Source: Gammaproteobacteria bacterium (GTDB lineage: Bacteria > Pseudomonadota > Gammaproteobacteria > Nevskiales > Nevskiaceae). Taken from it: a stretch of 64,000 nucleotides of DNA. Below the pieces are notes generated by a model. The model saw only the letters and a program-made list of their open reading frames with translations. It was not told the origin of the DNA and searched no databases. Below, in pieces: positions 50,558-58,935 of this stretch. Every line of letters begins with the position of its first letter. Positions within the stretch are counted from its first letter, which is position 1. The position numbers and the translations under genes were made by a program. Location of the stretch: NCBI GenBank assembly GCA_026398815.1, contig JAPLSA010000022.1, forward strand, positions 1 to 64,000. Reading direction: 5' to 3'.

Positions 50558-50576
50558 CGGGTACCGCCGGCTTGCC

Positions 50577-50855
50577 TTAGCGACGGGCGCCCGGACGGCC
50601 GCCACGCTTGTCGTCGCGCGGCTTCTCTTCATTGACGCGCAGCAGGTTGCCGCGCAGTTCCTTGCCATTCAGGCCGGCGATCGCGGCACGCGCTTCGTGG
50701 CCTTCCATCTCGATGAAACCAAAGCCGCGGCACTTGCCCGAAAACACGTCGTGCGCAAGCTTGATCGAGCGGACCTTGCCGTGCGTCGAGAACAGCTCGG
50801 TCAGTTCCTTTTCCGTCGTGTCGGTCGGCAGGTTGCCGGCGTAGATGCGCTTCAT
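50577..50855 (-). CDS. RRM-domain RNA-binding protein
   Basis: This 92-residue single-RRM protein has RNP2 RIYAGNL and RNP1 KCRGFGFIEM, followed by the helix ARAAIAGLNGKELRG and a basic Arg/Gly tail (RDDKRGGRPGARR). Such short bacterial RRM proteins resemble cyanobacterial and proteobacterial glycine-rich cold-responsive RNA chaperones. It lies 69 bp after the helicase gene on the same strand, which suggests a shared role in RNA remodelling, perhaps at low temperature. Confidence 0.93.
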   Translation of the reverse strand: MKRIYAGNLPTDTTEKELTELFSTHGKVRSIKLAHDVFSGKCRGFGFIEMEGHEARAAIAGLNGKELRGNLLRVNEEKPRDDKRGGRPGARR

Positions 50856-50924
50856 CCAGTGACTCCTTCTTCTCGGTTAATCGGTTGAATCAATACGTGT
50901 CGTGTTGACTTGTGATGCCTTGAA

Positions 50925-52325
50925 TCAGCGCGGACGCTGGTTCTGACTGCCGTTGCTGCGCCCCGCCGGACGGGCGTTGCCGCCGTCGCGCGACGGCCTT
51001 GCGTGACGGGCCGCGCCATTGCCGCCCGGCGCCGCTGCTGCCGGACGACGGGCGCCGGCCGGCGAATGACCGCGACCGCCCGGAGCGCCACCGCGCGGGC
51101 GTTCGCCGCGCTCGCGCTCCGGCGGTGCCGGCGGACGCGACGCGGCAGCGGCCCGTTCCTCGGCGGTCGGCTGCGAGCCCGGCTCGTAGCCCGGCACCGG
51201 GGATGCCGGAATCGACCGGCGCAGCAGCCGCTCGATGTCCTTCAGGAAGGCCTTTTCGTCGCCGGACACCAGACTGATCGCCTCGCCCTCGGCGCCGGCG
51301 CGACCGGTACGGCCGATACGGTGGACGTAGTCCTCAGGCACGTTCGGCAGCTCGTGATTGATGACGTGCGGCAGCTGGTCGATATCGATGCCGCGGGCGG
51401 CGATGTCGGTGGCCACCAGCACGCGGATCTTGCCGGCCTTGAAGTCGGCGAGCGCGCGGGTGCGGGCATTCTGCGACTTGTTGCCGTGGATCGCGTCGGA
51501 CAGGATGCCTTCACGGACCAGCTGCTCGGCAAGGCGATTGGCGCCATGCTTGGTGCGGGTGAAGATCAGCACCTGCTTCCAGTCGCCCTGCTTGACCAGA
51601 TGGGCAATCAGCGCGGTCTTGCGACCCTTGTCGACCGGATGCACGCGCTGGGCGACGGTTTCCGCCGCGGTGTTGCGCGGCGCCACGTCGACGCTGGCCG
51701 GATCGTGCAGCAGGCCTTCGGCCAGCCCGCGGATCTCCGGGTTGAAGGTCGCCGAGAACAGCAGGTTCTGGCGCTTCGCCGGCAGCGCCTGGATCACCCG
51801 GCGGATGTCGCGGATGAAACCCATGTCGAGCATGCGGTCGGCCTCATCCAGCACCAGCATCTGGATGCCGGACAGGTTCACCGTGCGCTGCTGCAGGTGG
51901 TCGAGCAGACGGCCCGGCGTGGCGACGATGACGTCGACGCCGCGGCGCAGCTGGTCGATCTGCGGATTGATGCCGACGCCGCCGAAGATGATCGCGGTCT
52001 TGATCGCCGGCAGATGGCGGCCGTAGGTGCGCACCGAATCACCGACCTGAGCGGCCAGCTCGCGAGTCGGCACCAGCACCAGCACCTTCGGCGGCGCGGC
52101 ACGCGCCGTGGTGGCGGCGTCGCGCGGCTGCGAAGCCAGGCGATTCAGAATCGGCAGGGTGAAGGCGGCAGTCTTGCCGGTACCGGTCTGGGCAGCGCCC
52201 AGCAGGTCACGGCCGGAAACGACCACGGGGATCGCCTGCGCCTGGATCGGCGTGGGCTTTTCGTATCCCTCATCGGCGAGGGCGCGCAACAGTTCCGGGC
52301 AAAGGCCCAATTCGGCAAACGACAT
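50925..52325 (-). CDS. rhlE: DEAD-box ATP-dependent RNA helicase, RhlE type
   Basis: This is a 466-residue RNA helicase. Motifs: Q-motif [32 protein letters not shown], Ia [43 protein letters not shown] and [28 protein letters not shown] and the domain pattern place it with RhlE, implicated in ribosome assembly and mRNA turnover. From about residue 375 there is a disordered Arg/Gly/Pro tail ([17 protein letters not shown]), a common RNA-tethering feature. Confidence 0.93.
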   Translation of the reverse strand: MSFAELGLCPELLRALADEGYEKPTPIQAQAIPVVVSGRDLLGAAQTGTGKTAAFTLPILNRLASQPRDAATTARAAPPKVLVLVPTRELAAQVGDSVRTYGRHLPAIKTAIIFGGVGINPQIDQLRRGVDVIVATPGRLLDHLQQRTVNLSGIQMLVLDEADRMLDMGFIRDIRRVIQALPAKRQNLLFSATFNPEIRGLAEGLLHDPASVDVAPRNTAAETVAQRVHPVDKGRKTALIAHLVKQGDWKQVLIFTRTKHGANRLAEQLVREGILSDAIHGNKSQNARTRALADFKAGKIRVLVATDIAARGIDIDQLPHVINHELPNVPEDYVHRIGRTGRAGAEGEAISLVSGDEKAFLKDIERLLRRSIPASPVPGYEPGSQPTAEERAAAASRPPAPPERERGERPRGGAPGGRGHSPAGARRPAAAAPGGNGAARHARPSRDGGNARPAGRSNGSQNQRPR

Positions 52326-52932
52326 TATTCAGCTGACTCCTGAAGCCGCCACACCATGAACAGCCTTGTCAGGCTGCACGGCACCGGTTCAGGCAGTGGA
52401 AAAAGGGTTTCGAATAGCGCCGGCTGGCGCGTCGAGGGTTTGCTACCGGAAGCTCTTGATAACGGCGCCTGGACGGCAGCCGGAGGGGGACTTCAAGCAG
52501 GGGCGCAACCGGAGCGCCTCACCAAACGCGGCGGAGTATACGCGATCGGTCCCGGCCACGCCGGCCGGCCGAGGGCCACCGATCTGCCGGCGACTGCCGG
52601 TGCGCCGTTGCCTGCGCGGCAGCGAGTCGGTGAACGCTCGCCAGGCGGCGGCGAAGCGGCAGGAAATCGGCCTCGCCGCCGCTGTAAAGACCGTTCATCC
52701 GCCGCTCGCGACAGCTCGACGGGCCGTGCCCCGACCGTCGTCGCGACGACCGCACCGTTCATCGAATCGCTGCTGCGGACGCGGCGTTCAATTCCATAAT
52801 TCTGCTGATGTCATCGAGATTCCCCTCCCCCTCCGGTGGCGCTGCGGACGGTTCGCCGCCGCCCGCCACCCACCGAAGCGTCGCGGCGATGACCGCTGGC
52901 CTCCTCTCCGTCTGCCTTCGTCTCTCCGGCGC
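52326..52932. other. 607-bp intergenic region upstream of rhlE
   Basis: This is the longest stretch without a convincing gene. It separates divergent rhlE (-) and the hydrolase pair (+). Open frames here are GC-driven and lack plausible starts or composition. It must hold both promoters and probably a long rhlE leader. I see no tRNA, T-tailed terminator or recognisable riboswitch by eye. Confidence 0.55.
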
Positions 52933-53697
52933 TTGAACAACCCGCTCTACTTCGGCTCGGCCAGCCAACCGCTGTTCGGCATGCTGCATCGCCCGCAAGG
53001 CGCGCTGCGGCAGACCGGCATCGTGCTGTGCCCGAGCTGGGGCACCGAGGCGCTGCGCAGTTATCGCGGCCTGCGCCAGCTGGCCCAGGTGCTCAGCCAG
53101 AGCGGCTTCCCGGTGCTGCGCTTCGACTACAGCGGCACCGGCGATTCGGGTGGCGATGGCCGCCAGGCCAGCGTCGCCAACTGGCTGGATGACCTGCGCG
53201 AGGCGGCAGCGTTGCTGCGCAGTGAAACCGGCGTCAACGGCCTGTGCCTGACCGGCCTGCGCTTCGGCGCGCTGCTGGCCCAGGAGGCGGTGGCCAGCGG
53301 CGCGGTCAGCGCCCAGTCGGTGGCGCTGTGGGACGCGCCGCCGAGCGGCGAAGTGTTCGTCGCCAACCTGCAGCAGATGGACCAGGCGTTCAACGAAAAG
53401 CTGGCGCAGCAGCGCAAGCTGCGCTCCCAGCTGGCGGCGCCGGCACGCGACGAACTGCTCGGCCACGACTGGCCGGACGGCCTCGACGCCGACATCGCCC
53501 GCCTGCCCGGCCTGCGCAAGGATCTGCCCGGCCGGGTGATCTTCGTCAGCCGCGACCGCACGCCGCCGGACAGCGTCGAATCGATCCGCCTGCCGGATGC
53601 CGGGCACTGGAGCGATGTCGACCGCATCCACGCGCCATGGCTGCCGGCGGCGTCGTTCCGGATCGTCAGCCAGCGGCTGGCCGACGGGCTGCCATGA
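52933..53697 (+). CDS. Alpha/beta-hydrolase-fold protein lacking the usual nucleophile
   Basis: This 254-residue alpha/beta-hydrolase-like protein probably starts at the TTG at 52933 (NNPLYFGSASQPLFGMLHRPQG). The fold is clear: CPSWGTEALRSYRGLRQLAQVLSQSGFPVLRFDYSGTGDSGGD. However, the nucleophile elbow reads CLTGLRFGALLA, with Arg where Ser is expected. A late His is present in DAGHWSDVD. So it may be catalytically dead or use another residue. Its stop overlaps the next gene start (ATGA), implying a coupled pair, perhaps a heteromer. Confidence 0.75.
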   Translation: MNNPLYFGSASQPLFGMLHRPQGALRQTGIVLCPSWGTEALRSYRGLRQLAQVLSQSGFPVLRFDYSGTGDSGGDGRQASVANWLDDLREAAALLRSETGVNGLCLTGLRFGALLAQEAVASGAVSAQSVALWDAPPSGEVFVANLQQMDQAFNEKLAQQRKLRSQLAAPARDELLGHDWPDGLDADIARLPGLRKDLPGRVIFVSRDRTPPDSVESIRLPDAGHWSDVDRIHAPWLPAASFRIVSQRLADGLP

Positions 53698-54524
53698 ACG
53701 AGCGGGCCATCTCCTTCGGCGAAAGCGGCGCGCTGTTCGGCATCCTCGGCGCGCCGGAAGTGCCCGATCCGGCGCGGCCGGCCGTGCTGATCCCGAACAC
53801 CGGGCTCACCCACCGGGTCGGCCCCGGGCGCATGCACGTCGAACTGGCGCGGGCGCTGGCGGCGGCCGGCGTGGTGTCGCTGCGGCTCGACAACGCCGGC
53901 CTAGGCGACAGCGAAGTGGTGCCCGGCCGCCACCCGGCGCTGTCGGCGCTGGACCTGTGCGCGGCGATGGATGCGCTGGACGCCCGCAACATCTCCAGCG
54001 GCTACGTGGTGATCGGCAGCCACAGCGGCGCCCACGATGCCCACCAGGCCGCGCGTCTGGATCCGCGCATCGTCGGCGCCGTGTTTGTCGACGGCTACAT
54101 CCACGGCACGCCGCGCGTCTGGCTGAACCGGCTGCTGGGCCGGGTCCGGGATCGCCAGCGCGGCGATGCCGAGCGTTCCGACCTGCACCTGAGCCCGCGC
54201 TCCGGCGATGCGCTGCATGCCGCTGTCGATGCCGAGATCCGCTGGTTCGACACGCCGTCGCATGAGCGGATGGAAGCCGACCTGTTTGATTTCGTCCGCC
54301 GCCAGCTGACCCTGATGTACATCTACACCGGCGATGTCGAACGCGACTACCAGTACGCCGCGCAGCTGATCGACGCCTTTCCGCTGCTGCGCAACTACCG
54401 CCGACTGACCTTGCGGCACATCCCGGAAGCCGACCATCGCTACAGCCGGCGCAGCACCCGCGAAGCGATGATCGACGTGCTGGTCGACTGGACGCTGGGC
54501 ATCAGCGGCCGGCCAGCAGGCTGA
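53694..54524 (+). CDS. Alpha/beta-hydrolase (partner of the upstream gene)
   Basis: This 276-residue hydrolase has an intact nucleophile motif VIGSHSGAHDAHQAARLD. Preceding segments are AVLIPNTGLTHRVGPGRMHVELARALAAAGVVSLRLDNAGLGDSE, and the candidate His is in HIPEADHRYSRRSTREAM. It differs from the upstream gene in keeping Ser. Paired S33-like hydrolases like this appear in exopolysaccharide and acyl-carrier-protein gene sets, and the converging phosphopantetheinyl transferase fits the second. The substrate is unknown. Confidence 0.75.
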   Translation: MNERAISFGESGALFGILGAPEVPDPARPAVLIPNTGLTHRVGPGRMHVELARALAAAGVVSLRLDNAGLGDSEVVPGRHPALSALDLCAAMDALDARNISSGYVVIGSHSGAHDAHQAARLDPRIVGAVFVDGYIHGTPRVWLNRLLGRVRDRQRGDAERSDLHLSPRSGDALHAAVDAEIRWFDTPSHERMEADLFDFVRRQLTLMYIYTGDVERDYQYAAQLIDAFPLLRNYRRLTLRHIPEADHRYSRRSTREAMIDVLVDWTLGISGRPAG

Positions 54525-55188
54525 ACAGCAGGCCGTCCTGGCGCCGCCACTGGCCGCGCCAGTCGTGGCCGGCCAGCGCCACGCGCGCCTTGTCGGACAA
54601 GGCCTCGACCGTGAACCCGGCCTGCGCCAGCGCGGCCGGGCCGACCTCGAAATGGATCGCCACCTCGTCGAAGGCCAGATAGACGCCGCTCAGCGGATGC
54701 ACGCACTTGTGCACGCACTCCTTGGCGGCGAAGGCCGGCAGCGCCCACTGGGCCAGCCCGCCCGGCAGCGCCGCGAAGCGGGCGCGCTCCGGTTCGGCCA
54801 GCACATAGGCCGCCGCATCGTCGGCCAGCGCGCGGTCGGTTTCGACATCAACCCCCAGCGCTGCCCAGTCGCGGCGGTCGGCGACTACGGCCACCGCTGC
54901 ATCCGGGCAGTGGGAAATGCTGCCGACCACCCCGGCCGGCCACAGCGGCGCGCCATCGGCACTGCGCAGCAGCGCCTCGACCGGATGCCCCAGCGCCGCC
55001 AGCGCCGCATGCGCGCAGGCGCGGCCGGCAGCGAAATGGGCGCGGCGGCGCGGCGCGACATCGACCACCAGCGCCTGCTCCAGCGGATGCAGGGCCGCTG
55101 CCTGCGGCGGCTGCGGCAGCGCCGTCCAGCGCCCCAGCGTGCAGGGGAACCCCGGCAGCGACAGCAGCGCCGCAGCAGCCTCGTTCAC
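54502..55188 (-). CDS. 4'-phosphopantetheinyl transferase (EntD/Sfp type)
   Basis: This enzyme moves the phosphopantetheine arm of CoA onto carrier proteins. The 228 residues show the EntD-type motif GVVGSISHCPDAAVAVVAD, the Mg site GVDVETDRALADD, and FAAKECVHKCVHPLSG in place of the usual WxxKES. The N-terminal RAHFAAGRACAHAAL is also characteristic. No polyketide or non-ribosomal synthetase is in the window, so it may serve a carrier encoded elsewhere. Its 3' end overlaps the convergent hydrolase gene by 23 nt. Confidence 0.9.
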   Translation of the reverse strand: MNEAAAALLSLPGFPCTLGRWTALPQPPQAAALHPLEQALVVDVAPRRRAHFAAGRACAHAALAALGHPVEALLRSADGAPLWPAGVVGSISHCPDAAVAVVADRRDWAALGVDVETDRALADDAAAYVLAEPERARFAALPGGLAQWALPAFAAKECVHKCVHPLSGVYLAFDEVAIHFEVGPAALAQAGFTVEALSDKARVALAGHDWRGQWRRQDGLLFSLLAGR

Positions 55189-55197
55189 CGCCGTCGC

Positions 55198-56106
55198 TCA
55201 GTGCCGGCGCAGGAAGTCGAGCACCGCATCGGCGAAGCGTGCTGGCGCTTCCAGGTTCATGAAGTGACCGACGTCCTCCAGCCGCACCGATTCGTAGCCG
55301 GCACTGAACAGATGCTCGGAGTCGGTGAACGACTGCGGCAGGATGCAGCCGTCGTTGGCCCCGTGGATCACCCGCGCCGGCACCGCGATCGGCTGCAGCA
55401 GGAACTGCCAGGCGACGCGGGTGAAGAACATCCGTGGCAGCGCCCGGTAGTAGCCGATCGCGGCCTTCAGCCGCTCCGGCTCGGCGAAATTGGCTTTCAG
55501 CGGCACCAGGTAGTCGTCCCCGGGAATCCAGCCCGGCGACCAGCTGCGCGCCAGATCGACCAGCCAGGCGAAATCGTCTTCGCGGATCTTGCGTTCCGGC
55601 CACAGCGGCAGCTGGAACTTGAAGATGTAGTGGGAGGCCGCCAGCTGCGCCCGCGACGGCCGCAGCATGAAGCGGCGCAGATGCGGCACGGCGGCGGTGA
55701 CGATGGCCCGCACGCGATCGGGGCGCAGCGCCGCTGCCGCGTAGGTGGCCACCGCGCCCCAGTCGTGGCCGACCACGAAGGCGCGGTCGACGCCGAAGTG
55801 CTCGATCAGCGCCAGCACGTCCTGGCCCAGCGTGGCGATCGAATAATCCGGCCGTTCCGGCACCTCGGTCGGCGCGTAGCCGCGCATCGACGGCGCGATC
55901 GCGCGGTAGCCGGCAGCGGCCAGTCGATCCAGCAGGTCGACGAAACTCCAGGCGGTATCGGGGAAACCGTGCAGCACCAGCACCAGCGGTGCGTTGTCAG
56001 GATCGACGGCCGGGCGGGCTTCGAGGTAGGCGAACTCGATGCCGTTGGCCTGGATGTAGCGCAGCGTCGGCGTGGCGGCCGGCACCACTTCGAGATCAGT
56101 GGTCAT
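55198..56106 (-). CDS. Alpha/beta-hydrolase, epoxide hydrolase/haloalkane dehalogenase-like
   Basis: This is a 302-residue hydrolase with an Asp nucleophile in VVGHDWGAVATYAAA, the HGFP oxyanion motif (LVLHGFPDTAWSF), APSMRGYAPTEVPERPDYSI, and the terminal catalytic His in DVGHFMNLEAP. Cap-domain tyrosines typical of epoxide hydrolases may include those in KAAIGYYRALPRM. Without modelling I cannot separate epoxide hydrolase from dehalogenase activity. It lies 9 bp upstream of the phosphopantetheinyl transferase gene on the same strand. Confidence 0.88.
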   Translation of the reverse strand: MTTDLEVVPAATPTLRYIQANGIEFAYLEARPAVDPDNAPLVLVLHGFPDTAWSFVDLLDRLAAAGYRAIAPSMRGYAPTEVPERPDYSIATLGQDVLALIEHFGVDRAFVVGHDWGAVATYAAAALRPDRVRAIVTAAVPHLRRFMLRPSRAQLAASHYIFKFQLPLWPERKIREDDFAWLVDLARSWSPGWIPGDDYLVPLKANFAEPERLKAAIGYYRALPRMFFTRVAWQFLLQPIAVPARVIHGANDGCILPQSFTDSEHLFSAGYESVRLEDVGHFMNLEAPARFADAVLDFLRRH

Positions 56107-56179
56107 GTGTCGCGATTCGGGGCTGAACAGAGCGGATCAAGCCACTAAACTACCCGATCAAGACCAACGCAGGTGCGCC

Positions 56180-57049
56180 GTGGAACTGACTCTCGAGAAG
56201 TTGAAGTCGCCCGAACACTGGCTCGCCCTGGGCCTGCCGGTGCTGCTGAAGATCGCGATCGCCATCCTGATCTTCTACTTCGGTCGCTACGTGGTGCGCG
56301 CGGCGGTCGGCGTGCTGCGCAACGTGCTGCAGCGCAGCCGGGTCGACGTCACGCTGACCGGCTTCCTGTGCAACGTCGCCTACGGTGTCGGCTATGCGAT
56401 GGTGGTGATCTCGGCACTCGGCCAGATCGGCATCAACACCAATTCGATGGCGGCGGTGGTCGGCGGCGCGGCGCTGGCAGTCGGCCTGGCCCTGCAGGGC
56501 CAGCTCAGCTCGTTCGCGGCCGGGGTGCTGCTGATCCTGTTCCGGCCGTTCAAGGTCGGCGATTTCGTCGAGGCCGGCGGCGTCAAGGGCACGGTCGAGG
56601 AAATCAAGATCATCCACACGATCCTGCGCACCTCCGACAACCAGGAAGTGATCGTGCCGAACAACGCGATCACCACCGCGACCATCACCAATCACACGGC
56701 GCGCAGCACGCGGCGTCTCGACATCACCGTCGGCATCGACTACGACGCCGATCTCAAGCAGGCCAAAGCGATTCTCGAAGACCTGCTGCGCCAGCATCCG
56801 CGGGTGCTGAAGATTCCGGCACCGGTCGTGCAGGTCCGCGCGCTGGGCGCCAGCTCGATCGACTTCGCGGTCTGGCCGTGGGCGGCCACCAGCGAGTGGT
56901 TCTCGGTGCAGTGCGAACTGCTGGAGCAGATCAAGCTGCGCTTCGACGAAGCCGGCATCAGCATTCCGTTTCCGCAGATGGACCTGCACCTGCGCGATAC
57001 CCGCAGCGACGGCGACAAGACCACCCTGCAGGTCGAAAACCGGATCTGA
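56180..57049 (+). CDS. mscS: Small-conductance mechanosensitive channel (MscS)
   Basis: This channel releases solutes on hypo-osmotic shock. The 289-residue protein starts at a GTG (ELTLEKLKSPEHW). It has three membrane helices; the pore helix TM3 contains GGAALAVGLALQGQLSSFAAGVLLILFRPFKVGDFVE, with the small-residue packing pattern of MscS. The beta domain follows (VEEIKIIHTILRTSDNQEVIVPNNAI), then the alpha/beta cage ending FPQMDLHL. The length is that of classical E. coli MscS. Confidence 0.95.
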   Translation: MELTLEKLKSPEHWLALGLPVLLKIAIAILIFYFGRYVVRAAVGVLRNVLQRSRVDVTLTGFLCNVAYGVGYAMVVISALGQIGINTNSMAAVVGGAALAVGLALQGQLSSFAAGVLLILFRPFKVGDFVEAGGVKGTVEEIKIIHTILRTSDNQEVIVPNNAITTATITNHTARSTRRLDITVGIDYDADLKQAKAILEDLLRQHPRVLKIPAPVVQVRALGASSIDFAVWPWAATSEWFSVQCELLEQIKLRFDEAGISIPFPQMDLHLRDTRSDGDKTTLQVENRI

Positions 57050-57143
57050 GGCGCAGCCGGTCACAGCAGGCACGCGGAGGCGGGATCGCAGCTGCACCGC
57101 GCGTGCTATCCATGACGCCCATCCCCTCGGCGCAGGAGCGCGC

Positions 57144-58556
57144 ATGTCCCATCCCATCGTCAAGCCGCTGGCAGGCCTGGTCATCACCGCGGCACTGGGC
57201 GTCGGCCTGTCCTGGGTGATCGGCCGGAAGATCGAAGCCGAAATCCGCGCCTCGATTGCCGAAGCGCCCGATCACTACCCCTACCCGGTCCGCCTGCTGC
57301 GCTATGAGCGTGGGCTGTTTTCGTCGGTCGCCGAGACGGAACACCGTTACGATCTCGGCCCGGATCCTGGCGCGATCACCGTCGATGACGACGGTCAGGC
57401 GGTGCTGCCGCCGAATCGGATTGTGCCGCTGACCCTGCTGCACCGGATCAGCCACGGGCCGCGTCTCGACGGCCTGCGGCTGGCACGCGTCATCAATACC
57501 GTGAAGCTCGACGGCGACCTGCAGGACCGCGCGCGCCGCCTGTTCGGCGACGCAGAGCCGGTGCAGCTGACCGTCGATCTCGGCATCGGCGGCGGCATCA
57601 GCGGCGAACTGCTGTCGCCGGCGGTGGATGCCCGCCTGCCAGGCGATGGCGAGGCGGCCGGCCGCCACGTGCAGTGGTCCGGCATCCGCGGCCGCTTCGA
57701 CATATCCGGCGATCACGTGGTCGGCTCGCTCGACGCGCCGGGCCTGGACCTTGACGACGGCGTCATGGTGATGGGCCCGGTGGCCGTCAAGACCGACCTG
57801 ACGCTGATCGCCGACGGCGTCTTGATCGGCCGCGTCGGCAGCAGCTTCGCGTCGTTCAGCTTCAAGGGCCCGGCCGGTGTCGCCGCGATGAGCGACATCC
57901 ACCTCGATGCCGACACGGCTGACAGCGACGGCCAGCTGAAGTCGACGACCACGATGGCGATCCGCGAACTGCGCTTCAACGACACCCGGGTCAGCGATGC
58001 GCAATTGCGGATGGTGTTCGACCGGTTCGACACCCAGGCGATGTCGGACCTGAGTCGCGCAATCAATCGCTTCAGCGCGCAGCAGATCGGCAAGCCGGCC
58101 GACAATGCCCAGGTGCAGCAGATGCTGGCGGCGATCAAGCCCTCGCTGGCGGCTGCCGCAGCCGACCAGCCGATCTTCGCGATCGAGGATCTGTCGTTCA
58201 CCGCGCCGCAGGGCAAGCTGCAATTCAGCGGCAAGGTTCAGTACGTCGGCGATGCCAACCTCGACGATTTCGCGATCGGCACCGATGTCGCGGCGGACGC
58301 GAAACTGGATACGCCGGTGGCGCTGATCGATCTGCTGCTGACCCTTCAGGCCGCGAAGGCCGTCGTTCCGGGCGCCAATGGCGAGCCGGTGCATCTGAGC
58401 CCCGAGCAGATTGCAGCGTTGGCACGGAACAACCGCGATGGCGCGGTGGCGAAGGGAATGCTGGTGGTCGAAGGCGACCGCGCCAGCACCGCAGTCCAGT
58501 TCCGGGACGGTGCGTTGACCGTCAACGGCAAGCCGCTCGGCGCCACGCCACCCTGA
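57144..58556 (+). CDS. YdgA/DUF945 family protein
   Basis: This 470-residue protein has an N-terminal membrane anchor (PLAGLVITAALGVGLSWVIGR) and a long periplasmic part of alternating beta strands. The early motif VRLLRYERGLFSSVAETEHRYDL matches the DUF945 signature. Later segments are repetitive beta-rich sequence (LQFSGKVQYVGDANLDDF). The family function is not established; members are secreted or inner-membrane-anchored in proteobacteria. It ends at a strong terminator. Confidence 0.88.
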   Translation: MSHPIVKPLAGLVITAALGVGLSWVIGRKIEAEIRASIAEAPDHYPYPVRLLRYERGLFSSVAETEHRYDLGPDPGAITVDDDGQAVLPPNRIVPLTLLHRISHGPRLDGLRLARVINTVKLDGDLQDRARRLFGDAEPVQLTVDLGIGGGISGELLSPAVDARLPGDGEAAGRHVQWSGIRGRFDISGDHVVGSLDAPGLDLDDGVMVMGPVAVKTDLTLIADGVLIGRVGSSFASFSFKGPAGVAAMSDIHLDADTADSDGQLKSTTTMAIRELRFNDTRVSDAQLRMVFDRFDTQAMSDLSRAINRFSAQQIGKPADNAQVQQMLAAIKPSLAAAAADQPIFAIEDLSFTAPQGKLQFSGKVQYVGDANLDDFAIGTDVAADAKLDTPVALIDLLLTLQAAKAVVPGANGEPVHLSPEQIAALARNNRDGAVAKGMLVVEGDRASTAVQFRDGALTVNGKPLGATPP

Positions 58557-58570
58557 GCGGCAAAGCCACG

Positions 58571-58608
58571 AAAAAGCCCCGACGCGATCGCTCGCATCGG
58601 GGCTTTTT
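58571..58608. terminator. Bidirectional rho-independent terminator
   Basis: AAAAAGCCCCGA/TCGGGGCTTTTT around a GC-rich loop gives a stem with T runs on both strands. It ends the ydgA-like gene (+) and the lysine-rich ORF and argG transcript (-). Confidence 0.93.
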
Positions 58609-58627
58609 CGTAATCGGGGAGGAAGGC

Positions 58628-58729
58628 TTACTTGGCCTTCTTCTTGGCCTGCTTCTCCGCCTTCTTCTCCTTCATCGTCTTCAGCGGCGCCTTCTTCTCG
58701 TTCTTCTTGCTGTCCATGCCTTTGGCCAT
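58628..58729 (-). CDS. 33-residue lysine-rich protein
   Basis: A short ORF codes for a highly basic peptide (MAKGMDSKKNEKKAPLKTM, then EKKAEKQAKKKAK), with about 14 lysines in 33 residues and no hydrophobic segment. A GGAG site lies seven bases before the ATG and a strong terminator follows the stop, so expression is plausible. Similar lysine-rich small proteins accompany nucleic-acid binding, but no function is known and I do not assign one. Confidence 0.65.
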   Translation of the reverse strand: MAKGMDSKKNEKKAPLKTMKEKKAEKQAKKKAK

Positions 58730-58740
58730 GGTCGTGCTCC

Positions 58741-58766
58741 GGTGGTGGGGTGGTGGGGTGGTGGTG
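58741..58766 (+). repeat. GGTGGGGT-type G-rich repeat
   Basis: A 26-bp run of GGTGGTGGGG units reads only G and T on the plus strand. On the minus strand it is a CCACCACCCC leader immediately upstream of the lysine-rich ORF's ribosome site. The plus strand has enough short G runs for a two-tetrad G-quadruplex, at most. Confidence 0.7.
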
Positions 58767-58770
58767 AAAT

Positions 58771-58839
58771 CTAGTGCAAGTCAGCGCGCGCGTCGCGCTT
58801 GGCACCGGTGCGCAACCGCAAGCCGTTCAAGCGGATGAA
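58771..58839 (-). pseudogene. Duplicated 3' end of argG
   Basis: The minus strand reads [18 protein letters not shown], then ADLH and a stop. The first 18 residues are identical to the ArgG C-terminus encoded at 58939-58992. At DNA level the two copies differ at seven of 54 positions across six codons, all synonymous (for example CTG against TTG for Leu). The copies are 153 bp apart in the same reading frame. It has no start of its own. Confidence 0.85.
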
Positions 58840-58850
58840 GCGGCAGCGCG

Positions 58851-58920
58851 AGCCCTCTGGCGAGGGACCCACCGTGCTTTTCGGTGGGATCGCCAGCAAG
58901 GCGAGCACGGCCAGAGGGCT
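58851..58920. repeat. Nested palindrome (three-way-junction-like)
   Basis: An 11-bp outer stem AGCCCTCTGGC/GCCAGAGGGCT (58851-58861 and 58910-58920) encloses two inner hairpins: CCCACCG/CGGTGGG (58868-58874, 58882-58888) and TCGCC/GGCGA (58890-58894, 58900-58904). Together they form a potential three-way junction exactly between the two argG tail copies. It could be a small mobile or repeat element, or a structured RNA in the argG 3' UTR. Confidence 0.7.
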
Positions 58921-58935
58921 TCATCACGACGCTAT

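Noticed and set aside
52366..52932. Upstream extension of the first hydrolase to 443 codons
   Set aside because: The residues before 52933 are Arg/Pro-rich without fold features, and the hydrolase homology begins at NNPLYFGS.
58741..58766. Stable G-quadruplex
   Set aside because: Most G runs are only two long, with two runs of four, so a robust three-tetrad structure is not supported.
58781..58925. 47-codon minus-strand ORF starting MKPSGRARLAGD
   Set aside because: It spans the palindrome and the argG tail copy in another frame and has no ribosome site. The palindrome explains its existence.
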